Position numbers and translations under genes: made by a program
Source: JACVRW01 sp963757815
GTDB lineage: Bacteria > Actinomycetota > Thermoleophilia > Solirubrobacterales > Thermoleophilaceae
Reading direction: 5' to 3'
Assembly (NCBI GenBank): GCA_963757815.1
Contig: CAVWSN010000020.1
Span: forward strand, 50,159-114,158
Length of the DNA stretch: 64,000 nucleotides
In this document: one piece after another, positions 45,251 to 56,205 of the stretch
How positions within the stretch are numbered: position 1 is the first letter of the stretch
How the letters are laid out: each line of letters starts with the position of its first letter
Notes under the pieces: generated by a model
The model's input: only the letters and a program-made list of their open reading frames with translations
What the model was told of the DNA's origin: nothing
Databases searched by the model: none

Positions 45251-45801
45251 CCGCCAACCAGCGGGCGCGGCCCGCGCTGGTCAACCTGCTGGACCGCCTG
45301 CACTCCGCCTGCGTCGCGCCGGGGATCGCCCCGATCCTGGCGGGGGGCAGCAGCAGCACGATCCAGTTCCTCTCTCAGCCGGGCTCCGCGGTCAGCCCGA
45401 CGCCGAGCAAGTACGTGGTCGCGCTCTCGGGCACCCAGCTGACCGAGCAGCGCTTCGCCCCCACCGGCGGCGCGCCGCCGACCTGGACGTTCTCCGGCGT
45501 CCCCAGCTCCACGCGCCAGCTGCTGACAGGCGTCGGGCCCGCCAAGGTGGGCGGCACCACGGTGCCGCTGTTCCGCTACTACGCCTACAACGGCGGCCAG
45601 GTCTCGACGACGCCGCTGCCGACGCCGCTCAGCGCCGGCAACGCCGCGCTCGCGGTGCAGGTGGACATCGCGATGGCGGTCTCGCCGGGCGGCGGCCCCG
45701 TGGCCGACGCCAACATGCCGATCACGCTGACCGACTCCGCGACGCTGCGGCTGGAGCCGGCGAGCGAGGACAGCTCGGAGGTGAACCTGCCATGCGTCTG
45801 A
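45241..45801 (+). CDS. PilW-like type IV pilus protein, N-terminally truncated
   Basis: 186 residues without a start. ASAAANQRARPALVNLLDRL and HSACVAPGIAPILAGG match the region just after the missing N-terminal helix of PilW/minor pilins. A long Ser/Thr/Pro beta domain follows and ends in a short charged tail. The prepilin peptidase site and hydrophobic helix lie beyond the junction. The next pilin-like gene starts inside its last codons, as in pilin operons. Confidence 0.7.
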   Translation, partial: ASAAANQRARPALVNLLDRLHSACVAPGIAPILAGGSSSTIQFLSQPGSAVSPTPSKYVVALSGTQLTEQRFAPTGGAPPTWTFSGVPSSTRQLLTGVGPAKVGGTTVPLFRYYAYNGGQVSTTPLPTPLSAGNAALAVQVDIAMAVSPGGGPVADANMPITLTDSATLRLEPASEDSSEVNLPCV

Positions 45802-46160
45802 TCAAGCGCCTGCTGGGCAGGGCGGCACCGAGAACACGGCTACACGCTGATCGCCGTGGTCGGTGCCATCGCCCTGGTGACGACGCTCGCGGGCGCGGGC
45901 CTGGCGGCCACCAACGGCGACCTCAACCTGACCCGGCGCGACCTCGACACCAAGCGGGCCTACGCGGCCACCCAGGCGGGCATCGCCGACTACTCCTTCC
46001 ACCTCAACAACGACAACGGATACTGGGCCCGCTGCACCTCGGTCCCGGCCCCGCACGCCGTCGACCGGTAGGCAGCACCAGCCAAAGCGCTTCGTGCCGG
46101 GCTCGACCGACACGAGCTACGCGATCGAGCTGCTTTTCCGGCCACCGGGCAGTCACGCCC
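45792..46160 (+). CDS. type IV prepilin-like protein, frameshifted and probably truncated
   Basis: ATG 45792 begins MRLIKRLLGRAA. After a frame change the sequence GYTLIAVVGAIALVTTLAGA gives the hydrophobic pilin helix behind a Gly cleavage site, though Ala stands where Glu5 is usual. RRDLDTKRAYAATQAGIADY and RFVPGSTDTSYAIELL follow with further shifts. A normal C-terminus is not seen: coding similarity fades near 46150, and an unrelated-looking tail (PEKMSEDAKFALGY, stop at 46214) follows in one frame. Confidence 0.6.
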
Positions 46161-46210
46161 CCTTGGACGCCGGAGAAGATGTCCGAGGACGCGAAGTTCG
46201 CGCTGGGCTA

Positions 46211-47633
46211 CTAGGCCCGCGCCCGTTCGAGCTCTGACGCGCGGGCCGCGCGAGCAGCTCGTTGCGCGACTCCTCGAACATCTCGCCGAGCGCGTCGAGG
46301 TCGGGCATCGCGTCGTAGTCGCCGAGCAGGCCGAAGTCCATGCCGCCGTTGTAGGACATGATCGCCATCGCGAGCGCGTGGTCGCGCGGCAGGAAGGCGA
46401 CGGGGAACAGGTCGTCGAGCTTGCGGCCGAGCGCGTAGAGCGGGAACTGCGGGCCCGGGCACGTTGGTGACGAGCAGGTTGAACAGGCGCGTGGAGAAGT
46501 TGATCCGCGAGGCCTGCGCGAGCACCGTCGGCGGCGCGAGGTTCTGGACGCTCGTGAGCACCTCGGCGCCGACCGCCTGCTTGGACTCCTTGAGCCCGTC
46601 CATCGCCTGGCGCACGAAGTGCAGCCGGGCAACCGGGTCCTCGACGTAGACCGGCAGCGGCCCGCGCATGACGGCGAGCCGGTTGCCCAGCTGGCCGCGC
46701 TCGTCGGCGCCGCGGATCGACACCGGGACCAGCGCGCGCAGCTCGAGCCCCTCGGTGCGGACGCCGCGCGACTGGAGCCAGCGCCGCAGGGCGCCGGCGA
46801 CGACGGTCAGCACGACGTCGTTGACCGTGCCGCCGAAGGCGTACTTGACGAGCTTGAACTCGGCCAGCTCGCTGCGGATCATCACGAGCCGCCGGTGCGG
46901 GCCGATCGGCACGTTCAGCGGCGTGTCGGGCGCCGGGTTGAGGCCCGCCCACGCGATCTCGCCGACGCCCTCGACCGCCTCGCGCGCCACGTGCAGCGAC
47001 GTCCCGGGCTTGGCGGCGCGCCCGCAGCGCGCGGCCCGCGAGCGAGAACGGCAGCTCCACCAGCCCGCGGACGCCGCGCGCGGCGAGCGACGCCGCGCTC
47101 GGCTCGGGCTGCGGCACCCACGGCTCGCCCTCGTGTGGCATCGGCGTCGGCACGGGCTCGAGGTCGAACAGCACCGTGGCGAGGTCGACGCCCGCCACGC
47201 CGTCGACGAGCGCGTGGTGCGTCTTGGAGATCAGCGCGAAGCGGCCGTCCTCGAGCCCCTGCACGAGCCACAGCTCCCACAGCGGCTTGTCGCGGTCGAG
47301 CCGCTGGGAGTGGATCCGCGCGGCGAGCGCCGCAGCTGCTCCTCTGAGCCGGGCGCCGGCAGCGCGGTGTGGCGCAGGTGGTACTCGAGGTTGAAGCTCG
47401 GGTCGTCGACCCACAGCGGCCGCCCGGTCTCGAGCGGCGGGAACGGCGAGCTTCTGGCGGTAGCGCGGGACGAGGTGCAGCCGGCCGCGGACGTGGTCGG
47501 CGAAGTCGTCGAACGCCGGCGGCGGGCCCTCGAAGACCGTGACGGCGCCGATGTGCATGTGGGCGTTCTGGCTCTCCTGGGCCAGGAACGACGCGTCCAC
47601 CGCCGTGAGCCGATCGCCGTGCGCCTGCGCCAT
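46211..47633 (-). CDS. wax-ester synthase/diacylglycerol acyltransferase family (several frameshifts)
   Basis: From ATG 47633 (AQAHGDRLTAVDASFLAQE) the protein has the WS/DGAT start, the active-site HHxxxDG as ISKTHHALVDGVAGVDLA, then VNDVVLTVVAGALRRWL and LVTNVPGP motifs and a C-terminal YNGGMDFGLLGDYDAMPD. At least four frame changes (near 47445, 47340, 47010 and 46455) are needed. Intact length would be about 470 residues. Such enzymes make wax esters or triacylglycerol storage lipid at the membrane. Confidence 0.85.
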
Positions 47634-47672
47634 GGTCTCTCTCCTCGTCGGTCCCCGGCACACCGTATAGCG

Positions 47673-48429
47673 TCAGAGCAGCGCGGCCGCCAGGCCCGCC
47701 CCCACCGGACGCAACAAGCACCGCGGTGAGCACGCGCTCGTACTGCCCGCTGCGCACGAGCGCGCGCGAACAGCGGCCGGCCGGCGACGTGGCCCGGCGG
47801 CCACCATCGGCACGAGGAGCGCGACCAACCCGGCATCGGGCACGGCTCCGGTCGTGCCGGTCGCCCACGAGCGCGACCACGCCCACGACGCTGAGGCCGA
47901 GGAAGCAGACCGGCACCGTGTCGCGCACCTGCACCGGCTCGAGCTCGCGCCCGAGCAGGTAGACGATCAGCGGCGGTCCGGCGGTGGTGGTGGACGTTGT
48001 CAGGCGCGCCGGCGGCGAGGCCGGCGAGCGGCCCGCCCCACGCGCGGCGTCCGGCGCTCGCGGCGAGCCGCCGCGCGATCAGCGTCGCCACCACGCCCAC
48101 GCTGACCGCGACCTGGAGCGCGACCGGGTCGAGCGCGCGCAGCACCGCCACGCCGGCGACGGCGCCCGGCAGGGCGAAGGCCAGCAGGACCGCGCACTCG
48201 CGGACACGGGCCGCGGGCGGCGGCGCTCGCTCACCAGCGTGAGGACGTTGACCAGCGAGCCGAGCACGATCAGCAGGCCGACCGCCTCCTCGGGGTCGAC
48301 GACGGCGAAGACGAGCGGCGCCGCCACGATCGAGAACCCGAAGCCGGTCGCCGACTGGAGCGCCGCCCCGGCCGCGACCGCGGCGGCTGCCACGAGCGGC
48401 ATCAGAGCACGCGCGTGCTCGACCAACAT
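47673..48429 (-). CDS. TauE/SafE-type membrane transporter (frameshifted)
   Basis: The first part (AGAALQSATGFGFSIVAAPL and VDPEEAVGLLIVLGSLVNVL) is typical of the TauE/SafE sulfite/sulfonate exporter family. Later helices appear in other frames (PVALQVAVSVGVVATLIARR, VRDTVPVCFLGLSVVGVVAL) and the end VGAGLAAALL reaches a TGA at 47673. ATG 48429 is only 17 bp from the divergent acyl-CoA dehydrogenase start, so ATG 48402 may be the true start. Substrate: small organic or sulfur anions, inferred. Confidence 0.75.
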
Positions 48430-48446
48430 GGTCCTAGTATGGGGTC

Positions 48447-49749
48447 GTGGCGTGGGACTTCTCGACCGAGCCCGAGTTCCAGGCGCAGCTCGACTGGATG
48501 CGCGACTTCGTGCGCGAGGAGATCTGGCCGCTCGAGACGGTCTTCGACGAGCTCGGCCAGGACGGCTTCATGCGCGCGATCGCGCCGCTGCAGGAGCAGG
48601 TCCGCGAGCGCGGGCTGTGGGCCGCCCACCTGCCGCCCGAGCTGGGCGGCCAGGGCTTCGGCCAGGTCAAGCTCGGGCTGATGCACGAGATCCTCGGCTC
48701 GAGCCCGTTCGCGCCGGTCGTCTTCGGCAACCAGGCGCCGGACTCGGGCAACTCGGAGGTGCTCGCGCTGGCCGGCACCGACGACCAGAAGGAGCAGTGG
48801 CTGCACCCGCTGCTGGCCGGCGACCTGCGCTCGGCGTTCTCGATGACCGAGCCGGACACCGCCGGCAGCGACCCGACGCTGCTCCAGACGCGCGCGGTCG
48901 AGGACGGCGACGGCTGGGTCATCAACGGCCACAAGTGGTTCTCCACCAACGCCTCGGTGGCCGACTTCCTGATCGTCATGGCGGTCACCGACCCCGAGGC
49001 GCACCGCTACCAGCGCGCCTCGATGTTCATCGTGCCGGTCGACACGCCGGGCGTGAGGATCCTGCGCGACGTGCCGACGATGGAGCACCCGTACGAGCGC
49101 TACGGCGCCTACGGCGGCCACGCCGAGATCCTCTACGAGGACGTGCGCGTGCCCAAGGACGCCCTGCTCGGCGCGCGCGGCGCCGGCTTCCTGATCGCCC
49201 AGCAGCGGCTCGGGCCCGGCCGCATCCACCACTGCATGCGCTGGCTCGGCGTCTCCCGGCGCGCGTTCGACATGCTGTGCGAGCGCGCGCTCAGCCGCTA
49301 CTCGCACGGCTCGCTGCTGGCCGACAAGCAGACGGTGCAGAACTGGATCGCCGACTCGGCGGCGGAGATGCACGCGGCGCGGCTGATGACGCTGCACGCG
49401 GCCTGGAAGATGGACACCGAGGGCGCCTCGGCGGCGCGGCAGGAGATCGCGCTGATCAAGTTCTACGGCGCGAAGGTGCTGCACGACGTGGTCGACCGCG
49501 CGCTCCAGGCGCACGGCGTCGCTCGGCTACTCGACCGACCTGCCGCTCGAGCAGATGTACCGCTTCGCGCGCGCCGCCCGGCTCTACGACGGGCCCGACG
49601 AGGTGCACCGCCAGAGCGTCGCGCGCCAGATCCTGCGCGGCTACGAGGCGCCGGAGGACGGCGTCCCGAGCGAGCACGTCCCGACCCGCCGCGAGGCCGC
49701 CCGAGCGAGGTTCGCGGATCTGCTCGAGGCGGTGACCTCCAACGACTAG
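48447..49749 (+). CDS. acyl-CoA dehydrogenase (one frameshift)
   Basis: GTG 48447. FAD-binding and substrate segments include SAFSMTEPDTAGSDPTLLQT and GWVINGHKWFSTNASVADF, with HCMRWLGVSRRAFDMLCER in the C-terminal helical domain. Near 49520 the frame changes and continues with STDLPLEQMYRFARAARLYD and GPDEVHRQSVARQILRGYE to the stop at 49749. About 430 residues. Oxidises an acyl-CoA thioester with electron transfer to ETF; chain length not deducible. Confidence 0.88.
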
Positions 49750-49750
49750 G

Positions 49751-50627
49751 ACGGTCGCGATCGTCGCCGCCGGCCTCGTCCTCGTCGGCGGCGGGACTCG
49801 TGGTGGCCGCCGTGACCGGCGCCTTCGACGGCGGCGATCCGGCGCCGGCGCGCGCCGCCGCTGAAGACCGACCGCTTCGACCGCGACCGCGCGTTCGCCG
49901 ACCTGCGCCACCAGGTCGAGCTCGGGCCGCGGCCGGCCGGCTCCGAGACCTCGAAGCAGCTCGCCGAGTGGCTGCGCGACGCGGCTGCCGAACGGGCGGC
50001 TGCGAGCCGCTGCCCGGCGGGCTGCAGAACGTCGTCGGCTCGATCCCGGGGCGCGGCAAGGCGATCCTCGTCGCCGCCCACTACGACACCAAGGACATCC
50101 CGGGCTTCGTCGGCGCCAACGACGGCGCGGGCGGCACCGCGGCGGTGCTGGAGATCGCCCGCGCGATGCAGAAGGCCGACCGGCCGGCGGACGCGCCGCC
50201 GATCCGCTTCGTGCTGTTCGACGGCGAGGAGAGCCCGGACGACTCGAAGGACTTCTACTCGACCGGCCTGCGCGGCTCCAAGCCCTACGCGCGCAGGCAC
50301 GCCGACGAGCTGCGGGCGATGATCCTGCTCGACTTCGTGGCCGAGAAGGGCGGGATGCGGATCCCGCGCGAGGACTCGTCGCACCTCGAGCTGTGGGGCC
50401 GGCTGCGCGCGGCCGCGCGCAAGGTCGGCGCCGCAGTCGGCGTTCCCCGACGAGACGAGCGGCGCGGTGATCGACGACCACACGCCGTTCCTGCGCCGCG
50501 GCGTGCCGGCGATCGACCTGATCGACTTCACGTTCACGTGCTGGCACAAGACGTGCGACGACATGAGCGCCGTCTCGGCGCGCGCGCTCGACCTCACGGG
50601 CGAGACGGTCGATCCGGATGCTCCTAG
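49751..50627 (+). CDS. M28-type zinc aminopeptidase-like protein (frameshifted)
   Basis: A hydrophobic leader (VAIVAAGLVLVG) and a linker in shifted frames precede FDRDRAFADLRHQVELGPRP. The zinc ligands of M28 are visible in VAAHYDTKDIPGFVGANDGA (His, Asp), FVLFDGEESPDDS (Glu pair) and, in another frame, VIDDHTPFLRRGVPAIDLID (His). At least three frame changes are needed (near 49790, 49990 and 50450), and no start codon can be fixed. Probably a membrane-anchored or exported aminopeptidase or glutaminyl cyclase relative. Confidence 0.8.
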
Positions 50628-50637
50628 ACTTCCCACG

Positions 50638-51606
50638 GTGACCGTCGAGAAGCTCCTGCTCGCCGCGCCGCGCGGCTACTGCGCCGGCGTGGACCGCGCC
50701 GTCCAGACCGTCGAGCACGCGCTCGAGCTGCACGGGCCGCCGGTCTACGTGCGCAAGGAGATCGTCCACAACAAGCACGTCGTCGCCTCGCTGCGCGAGC
50801 GCGGGGCGATCTTCGTCGACGAGCTCGAGGACTCGATCCCCGAGGGCGCGATCACCGTCTTCTCCGCCCACGGCGTGTCGCCGGCCGTGCACGCGGACGC
50901 CGAGCGGCGCGGCCTGCAGACGATCGACGCGACGTGCCCGCTGGTCACCAAGGTCCACCGCGAGGCGGTCAAGTTCGCCGACGAGGGCTACACGATCGTG
51001 CTGATCGGCCACGCCGGCCACGAGGAGGTCGAGGGCACGACGGGCGAGGCGCCCGACCACATCGTGCTCGTGCAGACCGAGGACGACGTGGACGACGCTC
51101 GAGGTCCCCGATCCCGAGCAAGCGTCGCCTACATCTCGCAGACCACGCTGTCGGTCGACGAGACGCGCTCGATCATCAACAAGCCTGCGCGAGAAGTTCC
51201 CGAACATCACCGGTCCGCGCACCGACGACATCTGCTACGCGACCACCAACCGCCAGGCGGCGATCAAGCAGATGGCCGCCCAGTGCGACCTCGTGCTGGT
51301 CATCGGCTCCGCCAACTCGTCGAACTCGCAGCGGATGGTCGACGTGGCGCGCGACTGCGGCGCGCAGGCCGCACCTGATCGACAACGAGGTCGATGGTGC
51401 AGGAGGAGTGGCTCGAGGGCGCCCGCGTGGTCGGCATCTCGTCCGGCGCCAGCGCGCCCGAGGAGCTCGTCGACCGGCTCGTCCAGTTCTTCCGCGACCG
51501 CGGGACGGAGACGGTCGAGACGTTCGAGGTCCTGCGCGAGGACGTGCGCTTCATGCTGCCGAAGGTCGATCAGCCGGCCAGCAGGCTAGCCGCCGCCCGG
51601 GACTAG
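50638..51606 (+). CDS. ispH: 4-hydroxy-3-methylbut-2-enyl diphosphate reductase (frameshifted)
   Basis: GTG 50638. The three iron-sulfur cysteines are seen in APRGYCAGVDRAVQ, TIDATCPLVTKVHREA and ICYATTNRQAAIKQ. HNKHVVASLRERGAIFVDEL and FSAHGVSPAVH are diagnostic. Four indels (near 51095, 51120, 51184 and 51370-51398) split the frame, yet every block is well conserved up to FEVLREDVRFMLPKV. This last enzyme of the MEP isoprenoid pathway is normally essential, so sequence error is more likely than gene death. Confidence 0.93.
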
Positions 51607-52220
51607 CAGCCCGGTCTCGTACGCCATCGCCACCGCCGCCGCGCGGTCGTTGACGCCGAGCTTGGCGTAGATGTGCAGCAGGTGCGTCTTGACCGTCGCC
51701 TCGCTGATGAAGAGCTGCTCGGCCGCCTCGCGGTTGGTCGCCCCGCGCGCGACGAGCCGCAGGACGTCGAGCTCGCGCGCGCTCAGCGGCTCCTCGGCGG
51801 GCGCGCGCACCTGGCCGATCAGGCGCGTCGGCGACCGCCGGCGAGAGCACGGACTCGCCCGCGGCCGCCGCGCGGACGGCGCGGATCAGCTCGTCGCGCG
51901 GCGCGTCCTTGAGCAGGAAGCCGGTCGCGCCCGCCTCGATCGCCGGCAGCACGTCGCTGTCGGTGTCGTAGGTGGTGAGCACGAGCACGCGGATCGTCGG
52001 GCAGGCGCTCGGACAGCTCGCGGATCGCGGTCACGCCGTCGCCGTCCGGCATCCGCAGGTCCATCAGCACGACGTCGGGGCGGCGCGCCTCGGCCAGCGC
52101 GACCGCGCGCCGGCCGTCGGCCGCCTCGCCGAGGACCTCGAACTCGTCGTCGCCGGTGAACAGCGCGCGCAGGCCGTCGCGGACGACCGGGTGGTCGTCG
52201 ACGATCAGCAGCGAGATCAC
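51586..52220 (-). CDS. NarL-type response regulator (frameshifted)
   Basis: Receiver with LLIVDDHPVVRDGL, phosphoacceptor in DVVLMDLRMPDGDG, VLVLTTYDTDSDVLPA and the conserved lysine in GFLLKDAPRDE; the C-terminal LuxR HTH is SARELDVLRLVARGATNREA with TVKTHLLHIYAKLGVNDRA. Frame changes occur near 52000 and 51835. The GTG start overlaps the kinase stop (GTGA), so kinase and regulator are co-expressed. Converges with ispH, with a 21-bp overlap. Confidence 0.9.
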
Positions 52221-53350
52221 GTCGCCTCCCGCGCCGGGACGGTCGCGCAGATCGCGGTGCCGGCGCCCGGCTCGGACTCGACCTCGAGCTGGCCGTCGAG
52301 CCGCTCGACGCGCTGCCGCATGCCGTCAGCCCGAAGCCGGGCGAGCCGTTGGGCGTGAAGCCGACGCCGTCGTCGCGCACGTCGAGCGTGACCACGTCCT
52401 CCATGTAGGAGAGCGTGAGGCCGACGCGCGAGGCACGGGCGTGGCGGCCGACGTTGGCCAGCGCCTCCTGCGCGGCGCGCAGCAGCGTGACCTCGACGTC
52501 GGGGTGCATCGGGCGCGCCGTGCCGGTCGTCATCACCTCGGCCTCGATGCCGTTGATGCCCGACCAGCGCCGCGCGACCTCGGCGATCGCGTCCGGCAGC
52601 CGCGCGTCCTCGAGCGCCTGCGGGCCGACGGCGCGGACCGAGCGGCGCGCCTCGCTCAGGCTCTCGCGCGCGAGCTGGGCGGCGGTGTCGAGGTGGCGGC
52701 GCCAGTCGCCGCCGCGGTTGTGCGCGTGCTCGAGCGCCTCGAGCTGGGCGACGATCCCGGTCAGCCCCTGGGCGAGCGTGTCGTGGATCTCGCCCGCCAT
52801 CCGCCGGCGCTCCTCCTGGATGCCGGCCTCGCGCGCCAGGGCGTCGTTCTCGGCCAGCGCCTCCTTGAGCTGCCGGTTGCGCCCCTCGATCGCTGTGCCG
52901 TAGGCCATCAGCAGGCAGGCGACGACGATGTTGACCGCCACCACGCCGAGCCAGGCGAAGACCGGGGTGCTGTCCGGCAGCGGGAGCCCGCCGACCTGCG
53001 ACGTCCCGCACCCAGACCGCCGTCCACACGACGCCGGCGTACATCCAGCGGCCCGGGAGCGCGTCGGCGGCGAGGTAGCCGCTGATGCCGAAGAACCCGA
53101 ACAGCGGGTTGTGGACGATCAGCACGGCGATCAGGGCGAGCAGGCCGAGGTAGTGCACGATCCGCGGGCCGCGCCGCTGGGTGAGCGGCAGCCAGGCGGC
53201 GGTCACGGCGGCGAGCACCAGCGTGAGCCGCCAGTCCTCCGACGTGAACGCCGATCGCGAAGACGGCCGAAGCCGCGAGCATGAAGTACGGGATCAGCGC
53301 GGTAGGCCGCGCCCTCCCGTCGCTCCCAGGCGTCGAGCTGATCGCGTCAT
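52217..53350 (-). CDS. NarX/DesK-type sensor histidine kinase (frameshifted)
   Basis: An N-terminal membrane domain of several helices (IVHYLGLLALIAVLIVHNPL, LLVAVNIVVACLLMAYG-type segment) precedes the HisKA_3 phosphorylation site RRMAGEIHDTLAQGLTGIVA. The ATPase domain contains VDVRDDGVGFTPNG and, after a frame change, GMRQRVERLDGQLEVES. Frame changes are near 53300, 53230, 53000 and 52330. ATG 53350 overlaps the ABC permease stop. With the adjacent regulator and ABC-2 exporter this is a DesKR/LiaSR-like envelope- or drug-sensing unit. Confidence 0.85.
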
Positions 53351-54071
53351 TCCCAGCGGAAGATCCTGCGCGGCGATGCCGCCGGCGACGAGGGCGACGC
53401 CGGCCATGGTGGCGAGCATCATCGGGTCCAGGGCGCTGCCGGTCCACGTGGCCTCCAGCGACTCGCGGAAGGCGCCGAGCGGGGTGAAGTCACCGATGCG
53501 GCTCAGCGTAGCCGGCATCTGCTCCTTCGGCAGCCAGACCCCGGCGAAGAACAGCGAGGGGAAGAAGAACGAGCGCGCCGAGGACGTAGGCGGCCGTCGC
53601 GTCGCGGGCGACGGCGGCGATCAGCAGGCCGACCGAGAACAGCGACGCGGCGCCGAGCGCGAGCACGAGCACCAGGCCGGGCACGTTCTCCGGCATCGCC
53701 ATGCCGAGCACCGCGCCGCCGAGCACGAGCGTCGAGCACCACCGCGGCGACGGCGACGGCGAGGTTGATCGCCAGGTGGGCGACGAGCACGGCGGCCGGG
53801 TGACAGCGGCGTCGTGGCGAGGCGGCGCAGGACGCCGCGCACGCGGTAGTCGGTCAGCGCCGCCGGGCAGCATGTAGACGCCGAGCATCAGCGAGCGACG
53901 AGCGAGAGCACCAGCGACGGCAGCACGGTGTCGAGCGGCACCTGGCCGCCGAAGTCCTCGCTCGGCTCGCGGCTCGACTCGGGCAGCCCGAACACGAGCA
54001 GCAGCACGAGCGGCAGCCCGAGCGCGAACGGCAGCAGCCATCGGGTCGCGCAGCCACAGGCGCGCCTCCAT
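53347..54071 (-). CDS. ABC-2 type permease (frameshifted)
   Basis: Starts MEARLWLRDPMA at ATG 54071. Hydrophobic helices typical of ABC-2 permeases appear in several frames, and the C-terminal segment DFTPLGAFRESLEATWTGSA is characteristic of DrrB-like exporters. Restoring one base gives a natural end (IFRWE then TGA at 53347). Several frame changes make the middle unreadable in one piece. Partner of the ATPase at 54090. Confidence 0.75.
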
Positions 54072-54089
54072 CTGAGCGTCAGCGGCGCT

Positions 54090-54985
54090 TCATGCCGTCA
54101 GCGCCACGAAGGCGTCCTCGAGGCCGGCGCGGTCGTACTGCAGCTCCTGCGCGCTGACGCCGTGGCGCGCGAGCGTGCCGATGACGCCGGTCAGCAGGTC
54201 GCCGCTGCCGGCCACCTCGATCTGGGTTCCGTCGCGCGTCACGGCGCTCACCTCCGGGAGGCTCGCTGAGGATGCTCAGGTCGAACGGCGCCGTGGGGCG
54301 GAAGCGGATCCGCTGCGCGTCGCCGGCGCGCGCGGCCAGCGCGGCCGGGGTGTCGAGCGCGACGAGCGCGGCCGCGCGTCGATCAGCGCGACGCGGTCGG
54401 CGAGGCGCTCGGCCTCGTCCATGAAGTGGGTGACGAGCAGGACGGTGACGCCGCGGTCGCGGATGCGCTCGATCAGCGCCCAGGTGTCGCGCCGCGCCTG
54501 CGGGTCGAGGCCGGTGGTCAGCTCGTCGAGGATCGCGATCTCGGGGTCGCCGACCAGCGCGAGCGCGATCGACAGCCGCTGCTGCTGGCCGCCGGAGAGC
54601 TTGGCGTAGGGCGCGGCACGGGAGTCGGCGAGGCCGAGCTCGTCGAGCAGCGCCTGCGGGTCGGCGGGCGCGTCGTAGAAGGAGGCGTAGAGCTCGAGCG
54701 CCTCGTCGACCTTGAGCTTGGCCGGCAGCGCGCTCTCCTGCAGCTGCACGCCGACGCGGCGGCGAAGCTCGCGCGGTCGCGCGGGTCGCGGCCGAGGACG
54801 CGGATCGTGCCGCGCGTCGGGCGTCGCGCAGCCCGGCGATCGACTCGACGGTCGTCGTCTTGCCGGCGCCGTTGGGCCCGAGGATCCCGAAGATCTCGCC
54901 CGCGCTCGACGGAGAACGAGACGTCGTCGACGGCGACGCGGTCGCCGTAGCGCTTGTGGAGGTTCTCGACCTCGATGATCGGCAT
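54090..54985 (-). CDS. ABC-2 exporter ATPase (DrrA-like, frameshifted)
   Basis: ATG 54985 begins PIIEVENLHKRYGDRVAVDD. Walker A lies in a frame-shifted stretch near 54860-54900. The signature LSGGQQQRLSIALALV, Walker B EIAILDELTTGLDPQARRD and switch LLVTHFMDEAERLADRV are intact. The end is ELQYDRAGLEDAFVALTA. About four indels. Drives the adjacent permease; the surrounding two-component genes probably induce it in response to an exported compound. Confidence 0.85.
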
Positions 54986-55041
54986 GCCGCCAGTGTGCGC
55001 CGGCCACGACCGCTTCACATCGCCTGGCTGGCTACACCGGA

Positions 55042-56181
55042 TCAACCGATCGGTTGAGCCAGCTCCCGGATCTCGTCGCCGTGCTCGTCGAGCTTGGGCG
55101 GGGGGCGGCGGACCGGCGGGCGCTCGCCGTCGAGCCGCAGCGGCGGCGCGATCAGCGGCGATGCCGTGCGTCTCGTCGATCGGCTTCGAGCCCGAGCTCG
55201 GCGGCGAGCGCGAACGCCTCGTCGACGCGGTTGATCGGGCCGACCGGGACGTTGGCGGCGCGCAGCGTGGCGACCCAGTGCGTCGGCGGCTTGCGTGCGG
55301 AAGACGGCCTCGAGCGCGGCGGCGAGCGCGTCGACGTTCGCCACCCGCGCCTCGTTGGTCGCGAAGCGCTCGTCGGCCGGCAGCTCGGGCAGGCCGACCG
55401 CCTCGCACAGGCGCGCGAACAGCCGGTCGTTGCCGGCCGCGACCGCGAACGGGCGGTCGGCGGCCTCGTAGGTCTCGTACGGCACGATGCTCGGGTGGCG
55501 GTTGCCGCGCCGCGACGGCACCGCGCCGCCCGACACCCAGGCCGAGCCCTGGTTGAGCAGCGAGGCGAGCGCCGAGTCCATCAGCGACACCTCGACGTGG
55601 CGGCCGCGGCCGGTGCGCTCGCGCTCGGCCAGCGCCGCCTGGATGCCGGTGGCCGCGAGCAGCCCGCAGACGAGGTCGATCAGCGCGGCGCCGACCTTCA
55701 GCGGCCGGCCGTCCGGCTCGCCGGTCACGCTCATCAGCCCGCCCATCGCCTGCAGCAGGAAGTCGTAGCCCGGCATCCCCGCCGCCGCTCGCCGATCCCG
55801 AACGCGGTCACCGAGCAGGAGACGAGGCGCGGGTTGGCGGCGCGCAGGGTGTCGCCGTCGAGCCCCCACGAGGCCATCAGGCCGGGGCGGAAGGACTCGA
55901 TCAGCACGTCGGCGCGCTCGCCGAGCCGCCGCGCCAGCTCGCGGTCGCCGGCGTCGGCGAGGTCGAGCACGACCGAGCGCTTGTTGCGGTTCAGCCCGAG
56001 GTAGTAGGTGCTCTCGCCGTCGCGCCACGGCGGGCCCCACGCGCGCGTGTCGTCGCCGCTGCCCGGGCCGCTCGACCTTGATCACGTCGGCGCCGAGGTC
56101 GCCCAGCAGCATCGACGCGTACGGGCCGGCGAGGACGCGCGAGAAGTCGGCGACGATCAGGCCTTCGAGGGGTCCGCTCAT
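55042..56181 (-). CDS. class III CoA-transferase (CaiB/BaiF, frameshifted)
   Basis: ATG 56181 starts SGPLEGLIVADFSRVLAGPY, followed by LLGDLGADVIKVERPG, the hallmark of family III CoA-transferases. RADVLIESFRPGLMASWGLD, GYDFLLQAMGGLMSVTGEPD and VEVSLMDSALASLLNQGSAW follow, with frame changes near 56060, 55785, 55300 and 55165. About 375 residues if intact. Moves CoA between carboxylic acids; consistent with the nearby acyl-CoA dehydrogenase, substrate unknown. Confidence 0.88.
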   Translation of the reverse strand: MSGPLEGLIVADFSRVLAGPYASMLLGDLGADVIKVERPGQRRRHARVGPAVARRREHLLPRAEPQQALGRARPRRRRRPRAGAAARRARRRADRVLPPRPDGLVGARRRHPARRQPAPRLLLGDRVRDRRAAAGMPGYDFLLQAMGGLMSVTGEPDGRPLKVGAALIDLVCGLLAATGIQAALAERERTGRGRHVEVSLMDSALASLLNQGSAWVSGGAVPSRRGNRHPSIVPYETYEAADRPFAVAAGNDRLFARLCEAVGLPELPADERFATNEARVANVDALAAALEAVFRTQAADALGRHAARRQRPGRPDQPRRRGVRARRRARARSRSTRRTASPLIAPPLRLDGERPPVRRPPPKLDEHGDEIRELAQPIG

Positions 56182-56205
56182 GGCGATCGGCACACTAGTG
56201 CGCCG

